A DNA stretch of 64,000 bases from CAVONV01 sp963697355 (GTDB lineage Bacteria; Acidobacteriota; Vicinamibacteria; Marinacidobacterales; DATDRI01), in contig CAVONV010000023.1 in the NCBI GenBank assembly GCA_963697355.1, forward strand, positions 930,001 through 994,000. Direction: 5' to 3'. A program made the position numbers and the translations under genes. Of the stretch, positions 8,675 through 18,010 are shown piece by piece. Under the pieces are notes generated by a model, which worked only from the letters and a program-made list of their open reading frames with translations, was not told the origin of the DNA and did no database searches. How positions within the stretch are numbered: position 1 is the stretch's first letter; each line of letters opens with the position of its first letter.

Positions 8675-10015
8675 TTACTTAACGATATGAAACTCTGTCT
8701 GCCGGCCGTCTTGGTAATAGACACCGTCTTCGGTGTAGGCGATCGCCTGCTCCAGCCCTAGCCTGAACTCCTTGTCGTTCCATTCCGGTACCGGCATGGT
8801 GACACTCAATTCAACGGTGAAGATGCTGTTGGGTACCAGCTTGACTTCACCACGGCCGCCGGTGTCGACCTGCTCCCAAGGAAGACCGATGAGGGGACCG
8901 GGCTCATGAAGGTAGTATCCGAGAGAGTGGGAGTAGACTCTGGGTTGTTGAATGCCTTCGGCTTTGGCCGTGGTGAGAACGTTGGCAAGAATCTGGTTCC
9001 CGGTCAGCCCCGTCTTGAACTCTCCGCGGTAGATGTCCTGGAGTCGATTACCCTCGGCCATCATCTTCTTGAAGGTTTCCGGGACATCCTTCTCGCCACG
9101 GCGCAGCACATAGGCCCATTCTTGCGTATCCGTGTTGTAGCGTAGGTAGACGACGCCCACGTCGCAGTGAAGCAAGTCGCCCCGCCGAATGATGTTCTCA
9201 CTCCTCCCATACATCTTCTCGACTTCAGGGTCTCGCCCTCTGATGCTGAAGAAGGGCAAGAAGGCTCTTTTTAGGCCGAGGTCTCTGAGACGTTGCCAGT
9301 AGTGGTAGCGGAGGTCGTCGGTGGTCGTCACCCCCGGAGTGATGACCTTGTTGGAAAAAGTCTCGGCGATGAGGGCGTGTGAGATCGCAGTTCCTGCGGC
9401 CTGGAGGTCGATCTCTTCGTCGAGAAGCGTCTCCAGCCACAGTGTCGACAGTTCCTCAGCCGACTCCAGTCGCTCCGCGTAAGCGGAACCGATCGAGGCC
9501 ACGAGCTTTTCCTTGAGAGATGCCGTCAGGCCATCCGCGGCCCAGATGACGTCCGACTCGTTGATGCCGATCCGCTTCGGATCCCGCTCGCGAATGATTC
9601 TCGCCAGGGCGTCCCACTGACTTTCTTTCTTTTCCAGATCCCACGCCCGAGAATCCCAGGCGTTGTCGTGAAGTCCTCCCATATTGGTGCGGGAAACGTT
9701 CAGGCGCTCCACACCCTTGTCCGTCCCCCTGTCATAGAAGACGAGGATCTGTGTGATGGGACACCAGGAATCATAAGGGATCATGGTCTTGAAGACGGGG
9801 TCGTAGTTATCCTCGTTAGAGATGAGGAGCCACATGTCGAAGTCGGCTTCCCGCATGACTCGAGGGAGGAGCTCGTCGAGTCGCGTTTTCGTGACTCGGT
9901 TGACGGTCTCCATCTGTTCCCGGATGCTCATGACTTTGGGGAAATCACTTTTTGAGATGTCACTTGCAGGCAACAAGAACACTGCGGCGAGAAAAGTCCC
10001 AAAGAGATATTTCAT
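8675..10015 (-). CDS. M24-family (Xaa-Pro aminopeptidase-like) metallopeptidase, exported
   Basis: 446 residues with a signal peptide (MKYLFGTFLAAVFLLPAS), an N-terminal creatinase-type domain and a C-terminal pita-bread domain. Candidate metal ligands in order are Asp in LLHCDVGVV, Asp in YNTDTQEW, His in YSHSLGYYLHEPG, Glu in FTVELSV and Glu in LEQAIAY, so all five positions of the M24 fold appear filled. Likely role: removal of N-terminal residues from Pro-containing peptides in the periplasm; other M24 activities are possible. An AAGG-type ribosome-binding site precedes the ATG. A REP-like element lies directly upstream. Confidence 0.85.
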   Translation of the reverse strand: MKYLFGTFLAAVFLLPASDISKSDFPKVMSIREQMETVNRVTKTRLDELLPRVMREADFDMWLLISNEDNYDPVFKTMIPYDSWCPITQILVFYDRGTDKGVERLNVSRTNMGGLHDNAWDSRAWDLEKKESQWDALARIIRERDPKRIGINESDVIWAADGLTASLKEKLVASIGSAYAERLESAEELSTLWLETLLDEEIDLQAAGTAISHALIAETFSNKVITPGVTTTDDLRYHYWQRLRDLGLKRAFLPFFSIRGRDPEVEKMYGRSENIIRRGDLLHCDVGVVYLRYNTDTQEWAYVLRRGEKDVPETFKKMMAEGNRLQDIYRGEFKTGLTGNQILANVLTTAKAEGIQQPRVYSHSLGYYLHEPGPLIGLPWEQVDTGGRGEVKLVPNSIFTVELSVTMPVPEWNDKEFRLGLEQAIAYTEDGVYYQDGRQTEFHIVK

Positions 10016-10049
10016 TTGCCTTACTCCTCGGCCGGCCCGCGTCCGTGCG

Positions 10050-10092
10050 CTTCGCGCTTCGGCAGGGTCTCGCCGAAGCCTCGGCGAAGGCG
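10050..10092. repeat. REP-like palindromic element
   Basis: GCGCTTCGGCAGGGTCTCGCC followed by GAAGCCTCGGCGAAGGCGGA between the M24 peptidase gene and the membrane-protein gene, both on the reverse strand. It belongs to the same family as the element at 1438-1497 and the copies near 22.2 and 30.5 kb. Confidence 0.55.
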
Positions 10093-10108
10093 GACGACGA
10101 GAAATATA

Positions 10109-12193
10109 TCACTCAAAGCGGATCGAGGCGATCCGGGCGGCGAGGCGTCTTGGGTCTTGCGGCGAGGCAACCGCAATTGAGGACCAGCGAAGCTCGAGAC
10201 GTTCGACGGTCTTTTTCTGCGGAGGGAGTTTCCATCGGAGCTCGTTCCATCCCGGCTCGAGGTCGACATTTCCCAGGTGTACGTTGCCGAAGTGAACCGT
10301 CACTTCCTGCGTCACCGTTTCGATGGAAGAGATGGTGAGCACGAGCTCGTCGACCGTCGGCGAGGGCCGGCGCAAAAGGACGGTGGAATAGCGTTTGTTG
10401 GCCCAACGGAAGCGCTGGTCACCCTCTTCTTCCGGCCTGGACCAACCGCTTTCAAAGTACATCCGCGACTCCGTGGCACCGGGATCGATGGAGTGAGGAA
10501 TAGCCGGTAACGCGTCTTCTCTCACGCGTAGCAACACTTGGTCCTCATCTTCCCTCACCCTGTCCGTTGGGAGAACCTGTTCCAAGAAATCCAGGACGCC
10601 GCGTTTTGCGTATCCCCGGTCGACGACGAAGTAGCGGATGTGGAGGAAGCGAGCCACCAGGGGAGCGAGCCGCTTTTCCTGCTCCAATAGAACAGGTGTG
10701 AGCTGGATCCTACCTTTGCGTAGGTCTACCAGGGGGCGGACGAGATGCAGCCCAAAGTAGTAGTCGGATTTTTCGCTCGGTACGCGTGCCGCCGTGCCGA
10801 TGAAGATCCGTTTTCCATGCACCGTCTGGTGATACATGAGATGGCCGGGAACCTGTTCGACACCGGGAATCTCGACCACGGTGAAATCTCCCGGATCCTC
10901 CGCTATGAAATCGTGAAGCGGCCGGACACCGGCGGCGAAGACGGGAACAGGGATGGCAATGTACTCCGCCACCAAGATGACAGAGACCGCAAGAGTGAAT
11001 ACTCCCGTGAGAGTCGGTCGTCGGATGCGCTCGAGCCAGGCCGACCATGCAAGGCCTGCAAGTGCGGCCAACGAGAGCATGACAAGAATGGAGAATCGAG
11101 AGGGCGCCCGTAGGTGGTGCAGTAGTGGTAGGTGCTCCAGAAGGGCGAAGGGGAGTGGGATGCCGGGTTCCCAGCTTCCGATCTTTAGTGTGTCTCCAAG
11201 ACTCAAAACGAAGAACACAACCGCCGCGACAGCCCAAAATCGGTTGGATTTGCGAAAGAACGCGAAGCCCGCCAGAAGCAAGACGAGGTAGCCCGGGAAA
11301 ACCGTCGTTTCCGTTAGGTTGGAGTCGAAGCCTTTGCCTAAGGTTTCGCCTAGCAGATTGGATTGTGGCCCTGGAACAAGATAAGCCGCCACATTGGCGG
11401 CGTATCGATCTGAGCCCGGGTAGGGTGGATAGCTCCAGCGGCTGAGGTCGCGATAGGTCTGCATGAAAAGAGGTAGAAGCACGACGGTGGCAACGGCCCC
11501 TGTAGCCGCGACCCGACCTAGGTATGTCCACCGCTGAGACGGCTTCTTCCAGACTTCCCAAGTAACGATGAGAAGTGTCCAAAAGGTGAGAAAGGCCAGG
11601 TAGCTGAGAGAAGTGTATCCGCACATAGCGGCAAGAAGCCCGGCAAGCAATGCAAGTTTCCACGAGGTTTCCCGGAGAGCTCGCAAGAGAACCAACGTAA
11701 ACAGGGGAAACCACTCCGTCCCTAGAAGATCATAATGCCCGGCGAGACGAGCGAGGCGGTAGGGGCAGAACGCGAAAATGGCTCCGCTAAGAAAGCCGCC
11801 CCATTGGGACGCACCCAGGTATCGAGCCAATGCGAACATTCCCAGCGCGGAAGCGAGGAACGTCCAAACGATGACGAGGTTGGCACCAGCGACGGCGCCA
11901 AAAAGGCTCTTCAACGGTACAAAGACCATCCCTTGAAAGAAACTGAGGGTATGAAGCGACAGCCCTATTCCCACGGGGTGAAAAATGTAGTCCGTCTCGA
12001 AGGGATTCGTACCGAGCTCGGTCATCGCTTTGTCGACCCACCAGTAGTTCCATAGATACACTCGTGCATCCCCACCGTCTTCTCCGACGTGGTGCGTGCC
12101 GAAGTGCCGGGCAAGGGGATAAGTGAAGACCAACGTCAGTACGACGTAGAGGAATAGGAGGAGGAGTGTCGGGCCAATCTTCCTGGAAGTCAT
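10109..12193 (-). CDS. Multi-spanning membrane protein, GT-C/YfhO-like
   Basis: 694 residues with about twelve hydrophobic segments over the first 430 residues and a soluble C-terminal domain of about 250. The first loop contains GEDGGDARVYLWNYWW, an acidic motif of the kind found in the first periplasmic loop of GT-C glycosyltransferases that use lipid-linked sugars; HLRAPSRFSILV matches VRSPPRIAIYV of the paralogue at 1-1343. It is probably a cytoplasmic-membrane glycosyltransferase for envelope sugars, but donor and acceptor are unknown. It runs in the same direction as the paralogue, with other genes between. Confidence 0.75.
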   Translation of the reverse strand: MTSRKIGPTLLLLFLYVVLTLVFTYPLARHFGTHHVGEDGGDARVYLWNYWWVDKAMTELGTNPFETDYIFHPVGIGLSLHTLSFFQGMVFVPLKSLFGAVAGANLVIVWTFLASALGMFALARYLGASQWGGFLSGAIFAFCPYRLARLAGHYDLLGTEWFPLFTLVLLRALRETSWKLALLAGLLAAMCGYTSLSYLAFLTFWTLLIVTWEVWKKPSQRWTYLGRVAATGAVATVVLLPLFMQTYRDLSRWSYPPYPGSDRYAANVAAYLVPGPQSNLLGETLGKGFDSNLTETTVFPGYLVLLLAGFAFFRKSNRFWAVAAVVFFVLSLGDTLKIGSWEPGIPLPFALLEHLPLLHHLRAPSRFSILVMLSLAALAGLAWSAWLERIRRPTLTGVFTLAVSVILVAEYIAIPVPVFAAGVRPLHDFIAEDPGDFTVVEIPGVEQVPGHLMYHQTVHGKRIFIGTAARVPSEKSDYYFGLHLVRPLVDLRKGRIQLTPVLLEQEKRLAPLVARFLHIRYFVVDRGYAKRGVLDFLEQVLPTDRVREDEDQVLLRVREDALPAIPHSIDPGATESRMYFESGWSRPEEEGDQRFRWANKRYSTVLLRRPSPTVDELVLTISSIETVTQEVTVHFGNVHLGNVDLEPGWNELRWKLPPQKKTVERLELRWSSIAVASPQDPRRLAARIASIRFE

Positions 12194-12284
12194 GCGGTGA
12201 GGTGGGCCAAGAAAGTCGAAGCCTGTAGACGATTCGCGTTCATTTGAGCCTTGGGGTCATTCGCGGCTTGTCTTTTTCTTCCGC

Positions 12285-13310
12285 CTACGGTTCCGGAAAA
12301 ACTCGATTTGGTACTTCCGGACCGCGTTGTTGTGCTCCCGCAAGCGTGTTAGAAAAATGATGCGAGCCGTCGTTCTTGGACACAAAATAGAGGTACTTGG
12401 TGTCCGGTGGATTCAAGACCGCGTCGATGGAACCCAAGCCGGGAGAGGCGATAGGGCCGGGGGGAAATCCCCGATGCCGGTACGTGTTGTAAGGCGATTC
12501 CATTTCGAGATCCGACCTGCGTAGGTTGCCGTTGTAGTTCCCCTCCTTTTTCAAGGCATAGATCACGGTCGGGTCCGATTGGAGCGGCATCCCAATGCGT
12601 AGGCGGTTCCAAAACACGGACGCGATGATCGGCCTCTCATCGGCCTGCCCGGTTTCCTTTTCTACGATGGATGCCAATGTGACGAGCTCCCGAGCCGTTA
12701 GCTCGAGCGTTTCGGCCTTGTCGCGTCTCTCCTCGTTGAAAACACTCTTGAAGCGCGACACCAGGGCACGGGCGATGTCCTCGGCGCTCGGCCGGCGGGG
12801 CAGTTGGTAGGTTTCCGGAAAAAGGTAGCCTTCGAGGTCCGACGCTTCGCTGTCCAAAGAGTCGATGAGGTCGGTCTGGCTGAAGACGGCCTCCAGTTCG
12901 CGTGTGTCACCGAGCCCCTTTTCCTCGAAGAGCGCTGCGGTCTCCGCCAGTGTCAGTCCCTCGGGTATGGTGACCGACAAGAAGAACACATCGCCGCGGA
13001 CTAAACGGTCAATCACCTCGAATATCGAGGCAGGTCGGGAGAATCGATACTCGCCCGCCTGCAGACGCTGAGTCGCGCGACGGTACCAAAGTGCCGCCAA
13101 GAAGAGGTCGGAATCCTCCACGACTCCCTTGTTCTCGAGGGCCCGCGCGATGGAAGTGCTCGATGCTCCGGGAGAAACGGTGGTGAAGATTTCTTCTTCC
13201 GAAAAACCTTTATAGGGCTGATGGGCTTTCTGATAGCCGTAGTAGGCGAGACCGCCCAGCGCCGCCACGGCTAGAGCAACTAGCACGAGCAGCAAGGCGA
13301 CGACCCTCAT
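12285..13310 (-). CDS. mltG: Endolytic transglycosylase MltG
   Basis: 341 residues: one N-terminal membrane anchor (residues 4-25), a LysM-like region with TIPEGLTLAETAALFEEKG, and the YceG catalytic domain. The catalytic Glu lies in LASIVEKETG; other family signatures are ASVFWNRLRIGMPLQSDPTVIYAL, SPYNTYRHRGFPPGPI and GSIDAVLNPPDTKYLYFV. It cuts nascent glycan strands and sets their length. The start overlaps the ruvX stop by 4 bp, the widely conserved ruvX-mltG arrangement. Confidence 0.95.
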   Translation of the reverse strand: MRVVALLLVLVALAVAALGGLAYYGYQKAHQPYKGFSEEEIFTTVSPGASSTSIARALENKGVVEDSDLFLAALWYRRATQRLQAGEYRFSRPASIFEVIDRLVRGDVFFLSVTIPEGLTLAETAALFEEKGLGDTRELEAVFSQTDLIDSLDSEASDLEGYLFPETYQLPRRPSAEDIARALVSRFKSVFNEERRDKAETLELTARELVTLASIVEKETGQADERPIIASVFWNRLRIGMPLQSDPTVIYALKKEGNYNGNLRRSDLEMESPYNTYRHRGFPPGPIASPGLGSIDAVLNPPDTKYLYFVSKNDGSHHFSNTLAGAQQRGPEVPNRVFPEP

Positions 13311-13729
13311 TTCTTTATTTGGCTTTTGAAATCGAGGTAGCCCTGCAGCATATAAGCCGCCGCGACCTTGTCGATCACATGTCGCCGACGTTTCCGCGAA
13401 ACGTCTCCATCCAAGAGGACTCGTTCTGCGGCTACAGTGGTGAGTCTCTCATCCCACGGAACGACTGGAATCTCTGTTTTTTTGCTGAGGGCCTGGACGA
13501 ACTTCATCACCTTTTGAGCTTGTGGGCCGTAGCTCCCGTCCATCGAGACGGGCATACCTACGAGGATCTCGCCCACACCCGCGCTCGAAGCCATTTCGAC
13601 CAGTCGGTCGATATCCGCGTTCAGTCCGTCTCGATAAAACGTCTCCGTGGGGGAGGCGATCACACCGCCTTCGTCAGAGAGGGCAATACCAATTCTCTTG
13701 TCGCCGACGTCCAGGCCCATATATCGCAT
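13307..13729 (-). CDS. ruvX: RuvX/YqgF Holliday-junction resolvase-like nuclease
   Basis: 140 residues of the YqgF RNase H-like fold. The acidic positions are visible in MGLDVGDKRIGIA (first Asp), ILVGMPVSMDG and VPWDERLTT, with DKVAAAYMLQGYLD at the C-terminus. Family members act in 16S pre-rRNA 5'-end processing and perhaps in recombination. It is first in a two-gene operon with mltG, driven by the promoter at 13750-13777. Confidence 0.93.
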   Translation of the reverse strand: MRYMGLDVGDKRIGIALSDEGGVIASPTETFYRDGLNADIDRLVEMASSAGVGEILVGMPVSMDGSYGPQAQKVMKFVQALSKKTEIPVVPWDERLTTVAAERVLLDGDVSRKRRRHVIDKVAAAYMLQGYLDFKSQIKK

Positions 13730-13749
13730 GGTCTCACACCGAGGAAATT

Positions 13750-13777
13750 AGTATACACATTGGGCTAAATGCGTCAA
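13750..13777 (-). promoter_or_regulatory. Sigma-70-type promoter for ruvX-mltG
   Basis: On the reverse strand TTGACG (-35) and TATACT (-10) are 16 bp apart; the predicted transcription start is about 14 nt before the ruvX ATG. It is the best classical promoter I see in the window. Confidence 0.65.
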
Positions 13778-13861
13778 AACGCTCGAGCTCTCATAGGGTG
13801 TTGGGGGAGCCCGGGCGAGCTGGATTTTGACAAGATCGTTCCGCTATTGGCGAAAATATCT

Positions 13862-13867
13862 TATAAT
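13862..13867 (+). promoter_or_regulatory. Consensus -10 box for the EnvC-like gene
   Basis: A perfect TATAAT about 45 bp before the ATG at 13912. The only good -35-like hexamer (TTGACA at 13827) is 29 bp away, too far for normal use, so the upstream half of this promoter is unclear. Confidence 0.4.
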
Positions 13868-13911
13868 TGAGGCATCTTAGCCAACGTTATCTGAGAACCA
13901 TCTTGAGCAAA

Positions 13912-15144
13912 ATGAAGAGAGCCGGATGCCCGTCTTCTGGGTGGGCTGTTTGTGCGGTTCTGGTCGCCCTAACGCTTCTGGCGGTTCGAGCGCCGGGTAA
14001 GGAGGCCGCCGACGGTGTCGAAGATCGCCTCGCGGCCGAGGAAGCTAAGCTTCGACTCATCAATGACAGGCTGGCCGTTTTGGGGGAGGAGCTCGGTTCA
14101 CTCGACGACAAGCAAACGACGTTGCTCGGTGAGCTCCACCGACTAGAAGTTCAAATCAGGTACACCCACGAAGAGCTCGAGCTCATGAAGCTCGAGCTGG
14201 ATTGCGGCTACCGCGAAGTCGATGCTCTCTTGAAGCAAATCCAGGTCCTCGAGTCTTCCATCCAAACGTTGAGGCCCTACCTCTCCCATCAATCGGTAAG
14301 TCTCTACAAGCTGGGTCAGTTGAGCTATGTACGTCTGCTTCTCTCCGTCGAGGAACCCAGCGAGCTCACCCGAGCTTATCGTTACGTCTCCCGTCTGGCT
14401 CGAGCGGATGGTGTGAAAATCAGCCGATTCTTGAACGATCAAAAAGCCTTGGAAGTGAACAAATCAAGACTCCTGGTTCGTACCAAGGAGATGCTCGAAA
14501 AGCGAAATCAGCTTCAAGCCACGACCAAGACGCTGGAGCGTCAAAAAACCACTAAAGAGACCCTCCTTGCGGAAATCTACGAGCGCCGCGAGATGGCGGA
14601 GACCTTGGCGTTCGAGTTGGAGGATGCCCGAGGAAAGCTGGGCAACTTCGTGAGCCGGCTGGCTCAGGGGGAGCCCCCCGAGCTGGACCCGGTTTTTCTG
14701 CCTATCCGGCTGTTTCGAGGTGAGCTGGGCTGGCCTGTGAACGGGAAGGTGGGGACCCACTTCGGGAAGCACTACCATCCACGGTTCCGGACGGTGACGG
14801 TGCAAAACGGGATCGAGATCGAAGCCCCCTTGAGCGCCACCGTGACAGCCGTTTACGATGGACAGGTGGCCTTCGCGTCCTGGTTTCAGGGCTACGGAAA
14901 GCTGTTGATCATCGGTCATCCCAAGAACGTTTACAGCCTCTACGGCCACCTTTCGGATTTCAAGGTTCAAGAGGGGGACATCGTCTATCGAGGTGACGAA
15001 GTGGCCCTGGTCGGAGATACCGGCTCGCTAACCGGTCCCAGCCTCTATTTCGAGATCCGTGAAGACGGCAAACCGGTTGACCCCGCAGGATGGCTAACCC
15101 GAGCCGCATCCCTAGAGAAACGCCGGGCAACCGACAGTCCTTGA
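13912..15144 (+). CDS. EnvC/NlpD-like divisome activator with coiled coil and degenerate LytM domain
   Basis: 410 residues from ATG 13912: signal peptide, a long heptad-rich coiled coil (about residues 35-250), then a C-terminal LytM/M23-type domain. The metal-site residues of active M23 enzymes are missing: the H-x3-D position reads NGIEIEA and the second HxH position reads SLYFEIR. The rest follows EnvC closely (ASWFQGYGKLLIIGH, YGHLSDF, EVALVGDTGS). EnvC uses this inactive fold to activate cell-wall amidases at the division site, so the same role is likely. The S41-type gene follows after 57 bp, as in the envC-ctpA pairs of Proteobacteria. Confidence 0.8.
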   Translation: MKRAGCPSSGWAVCAVLVALTLLAVRAPGKEAADGVEDRLAAEEAKLRLINDRLAVLGEELGSLDDKQTTLLGELHRLEVQIRYTHEELELMKLELDCGYREVDALLKQIQVLESSIQTLRPYLSHQSVSLYKLGQLSYVRLLLSVEEPSELTRAYRYVSRLARADGVKISRFLNDQKALEVNKSRLLVRTKEMLEKRNQLQATTKTLERQKTTKETLLAEIYERREMAETLAFELEDARGKLGNFVSRLAQGEPPELDPVFLPIRLFRGELGWPVNGKVGTHFGKHYHPRFRTVTVQNGIEIEAPLSATVTAVYDGQVAFASWFQGYGKLLIIGHPKNVYSLYGHLSDFKVQEGDIVYRGDEVALVGDTGSLTGPSLYFEIREDGKPVDPAGWLTRAASLEKRRATDSP

Positions 15145-15201
15145 CGCCACACCATCGGAGCGTCACAATACAATGAGACCCCTTTGGAGGCTTACACTAA
15201 T

Positions 15202-16377
15202 ATGAAAAAGATTCGTGCCCGATACCTCATCCTCTTTTTGTCGCTTCCCATCGTTACCTACGCCATTTTGGGTGGTTTTCTTGGGAAGGCTTTGGCAAAA
15301 GAGTCCGCGTATCGGTACCTAACCGTTTTCCAGGATGTTCTCACACTGGTACTCAACAATTATGTTGAGCCCGTAAAGATGGACACGGTGATGGAAGGCG
15401 CTATCCGAGGCATGATGGATGCTCTCGATCCCGACAGCTGCTATTTGACCCCGGATGAGTACGAAACGTCTCAAAACCTCGGACAGGAGAAAAGGGCGGG
15501 AATTGGAGTCGAGGTCGTCAAGCGCTACTACCTGCAAGTCGTAGCCGTTCTACCCAATTCTCCCGCAGAACAGGCCGGGTTGAAGCCAGGCGATCTCCTG
15601 AAATCCATTGACGGTATCAACACCCGCGAGGTCAATGTGGTCGTCGGCGAGTCTCTCTTGAGGGGTGCCGTCGGATCCGAGAGCCGTCTCATGGTGATTC
15701 GAGGCCGCCAGCCCGATCCCTTCGAAGTGAAGGTGGAGCGCGAAAAGAATCCTACTCCTCCCGTGGCGTACAAGATGCTGCCCGATCAAATCGGTTACAT
15801 CCACATTGCCTCTTTCCGCGATGGTGTGGAAGAAGAAGTGATGAACGGTGTGGCGCAGTTGGTGCATCAAGGGGCCAAGGACCTGGTGCTGGATATCCGC
15901 AACAGTTTCGGTCGGATGGCGGAGGACGGCGTTCGCGTGGCCGAGCTATTTGTTTCCGGTGGTGTTGCGGCGCGCCTTCAGGGCCGAAGCGGTGAGAAAA
16001 CCGATCTCAATCTGGCCACCGGTCGCGTCGTGTTCGAAGGGCCAATGGTCGTGCTGGTGAACCGTTCGAGCTCGGGAGCCGCCGAGATTATGGCGAGCGC
16101 CCTTCACCATGCCAAACGGGCGGAGCTCGTAGGTGGTCAAACCTCCGGACGCAGTGCCGTCCAGAAGACCATTCCTTTGGGGGATGGGGCTGCACTCGTG
16201 TTGTCGGTGTCTCAGTACTTCACGCCGGACGAAAAGCCACTTCTCGGTGAAGGGATCGAGCCTTCCGTCAAAGTCGACGAAGGCCTGTACGCGGAGGATA
16301 GAGTGGGCGACCCGATTCTTGAAAAGGGATTGGAGGTCCTCGCTGAAACCGAGACTCCTGCCAAGGTGGCAGCATAA
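15202..16377 (+). CDS. S41 C-terminal-processing protease-like protein, catalytic Lys replaced
   Basis: 391 residues from ATG 15202 (GGAGG 11 nt upstream): an N-terminal membrane anchor or signal, a PDZ domain (about residues 100-185; GIGVEVVKR, PAEQAGLKPGDLLKSID) and the S41 core. The nucleophile region reads VNRSSSGAAEIM and aligns with VNxxSASASEI, with Ser290 at the expected place. The motif TxGKGxVQ, which supplies the general-base lysine, reads TSGRSAVQ, so Arg317 replaces Lys. The protein may be inactive or use another residue. It follows the EnvC-like gene and is probably its partner. Confidence 0.85.
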   Translation: MKKIRARYLILFLSLPIVTYAILGGFLGKALAKESAYRYLTVFQDVLTLVLNNYVEPVKMDTVMEGAIRGMMDALDPDSCYLTPDEYETSQNLGQEKRAGIGVEVVKRYYLQVVAVLPNSPAEQAGLKPGDLLKSIDGINTREVNVVVGESLLRGAVGSESRLMVIRGRQPDPFEVKVEREKNPTPPVAYKMLPDQIGYIHIASFRDGVEEEVMNGVAQLVHQGAKDLVLDIRNSFGRMAEDGVRVAELFVSGGVAARLQGRSGEKTDLNLATGRVVFEGPMVVLVNRSSSGAAEIMASALHHAKRAELVGGQTSGRSAVQKTIPLGDGAALVLSVSQYFTPDEKPLLGEGIEPSVKVDEGLYAEDRVGDPILEKGLEVLAETETPAKVAA

Positions 16378-16414
16378 AAAAAGACAGGCAGTTTCATCTA
16401 CGAAACTGCCTGTC
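16376..16414 (-). terminator. Rho-independent terminator of the GWxTD gene
   Basis: A perfect 13-bp stem (GACAGGCAGTTTC with GAAACTGCCTGTC) around a 6-nt loop, flanked at 16376-16382 by seven A, which is a T-run on the reverse strand. It terminates the minus-strand gene ending at 16449; the hairpin also follows the stop of the plus-strand S41 gene and may serve both. Confidence 0.85.
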
Positions 16415-16448
16415 CGTCAAGATAGAATTCCTATCCTGAGACCAGAAC

Positions 16449-17864
16449 CTACTGGGTCTCGGCTTCGCCCGCCACCACGAACTCGATTTCCTCATTCAAC
16501 GATTTGTTGAGGACATGATCCGTGATCTTGATGCGCAACTTGTAAGTACCGGGCTCGAATCCACTTAACGGGATCTCGGCATTGCCGACCGCCTGCTTAT
16601 CGTTGGCCTGGAGCGGCTCGTCCTTGGTAGCTCCCTTCCTCGCACCGTTCAAAAAGAAGATGTACTGTCCGGTGATGTTCGGCGCTCCACCTACGTTGCC
16701 TAGTCCGTAAATGAAGAAGAAGAACCCGATGCTATCCTCTTTGGTGAAATGGTGAGCGGGCTGAAATTTCACAGTCCCGAACTGAAAAGCGTGGCCTGGA
16801 ACTCCGGCCTGCTCCGCCGTTTCCTGGGCGTGGTTGTAAACAACGACGGAGGACATCCCAAAGTCACCGGCAAAGTAATCCGGTACTTCGAGTTCCTCGA
16901 TCTTTGTGCCGGCGGTCGAGGTCTGATCGTCCCTAACGCCCGTATAAAGTGTGTACTTACCGGGTTGCAGCTGTATGGGAACTTCGGCCAAGGTGCGACC
17001 ATCCGTTGCCTTCTTGAGCTCGGTCGGCTCATCGAATTGGTAAATCGGGAAGCCTTCGGTGTTCTCGACGAGACCGAAAACGGAGACGTTGGCCGTGTCG
17101 CCCTGCCAGGTGATCGTGGAGTCATCGATTTCGTACAAAATGGGAACATAGATTTGGCCTGCGGAGGCTCGGAAATATGCGAAAGAAGTCTCGAAAGGAA
17201 CGTCAGCAGCCGTCGCCTTCGTTTCCCGAAGAGCCGTCAAGACCTTGTTGGCGGGACTGTTGGGGTCGCTCTTCCTGGGCTCGAGAAGCCTGCCTTCCAT
17301 TGACCTGACGTACATCACTGTGGGATTCGTGACCAGCCGATTCCGAGCGAGCTCGAGAGTCTTTTGAACGTCCTCGGAGGCTTCCAGCTTCCCGCCAGCG
17401 AATTTGAGCGTCAATCCGTCGGGGAGACCGGCTTTGGCATTGGGGTCGTAGTGCCAAGTGGCATCGGGTCCCGAACCCTCGGTGCTCGTGGGGGCACCGA
17501 GAAGGATAAAGACCTTCCCCATGTCCGTGGCGTAGCCTTTTACGCTGCCTACCGCGTATTGCTTTTCAGCCGTTTTCCTGCGCTGTTTGAAAGTTTCTTC
17601 GAACTCGTTGTCCTTGGTGTTCAGCTGAGGATCTCGGCGGCTCCAGAAGATCTCCTTGAAGAGCTTGCGGTCGTCCTTGTCAATGGCCCGAAAGACATCG
17701 ATTTCCTCAACGGTGATGATGGGCGCCACTTCCTCTTCGAGCCAGCGTAAGTCCTTTCCTTTCAGCTCATTGTTCACTTCTTGAGCCTGAACGGCGCCGG
17801 CGAAACCGAACAGAAGCGCGAAGAGTAGCAACGGCGCAACGGTGCGAAACGTCAATCGAAACAT
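16449..17864 (-). CDS. GWxTD-domain secreted protein
   Basis: 471 residues with a signal peptide ending in VQAQ. The N-terminal third has the GWxTD-type pattern IFWSRRDPQLNTKDNEFEETF and the following Y-x-x-G-K-V-F-I-L-L-G-A-P-T segment. The C-terminal two thirds look beta-rich, with two immunoglobulin-like parts. GWxTD proteins are typical of Acidobacteriota and Bacteroidota and have no firm function. The gene is monocistronic, between the terminator above and a divergent gene. Confidence 0.8.
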   Translation of the reverse strand: MFRLTFRTVAPLLLFALLFGFAGAVQAQEVNNELKGKDLRWLEEEVAPIITVEEIDVFRAIDKDDRKLFKEIFWSRRDPQLNTKDNEFEETFKQRRKTAEKQYAVGSVKGYATDMGKVFILLGAPTSTEGSGPDATWHYDPNAKAGLPDGLTLKFAGGKLEASEDVQKTLELARNRLVTNPTVMYVRSMEGRLLEPRKSDPNSPANKVLTALRETKATAADVPFETSFAYFRASAGQIYVPILYEIDDSTITWQGDTANVSVFGLVENTEGFPIYQFDEPTELKKATDGRTLAEVPIQLQPGKYTLYTGVRDDQTSTAGTKIEELEVPDYFAGDFGMSSVVVYNHAQETAEQAGVPGHAFQFGTVKFQPAHHFTKEDSIGFFFFIYGLGNVGGAPNITGQYIFFLNGARKGATKDEPLQANDKQAVGNAEIPLSGFEPGTYKLRIKITDHVLNKSLNEEIEFVVAGEAETQ

Positions 17865-17984
17865 GGGGTTTTTCCTCCCGGGAGTGGATTTGGATAATGT
17901 GCAAACATAATCCGAATAGCATACGCCTCCTGAAGAGCAACTGCAAATTTGATACGGATGTAGCAGATATGAGGATTTTTCGCG

Positions 17985-17993
17985 TGCTATAAT
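17985..17993 (+). promoter_or_regulatory. Extended -10 promoter for the TPR lipoprotein gene
   Basis: TGCTATAAT is a perfect extended -10 element; no -35 box is recognisable. Transcription would start near 18000, leaving a leader of about 11 nt that contains the GGAG of the ATG at 18011. Confidence 0.6.
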
Positions 17994-18010
17994 TGGGGCC
18001 TGGAGTTACT

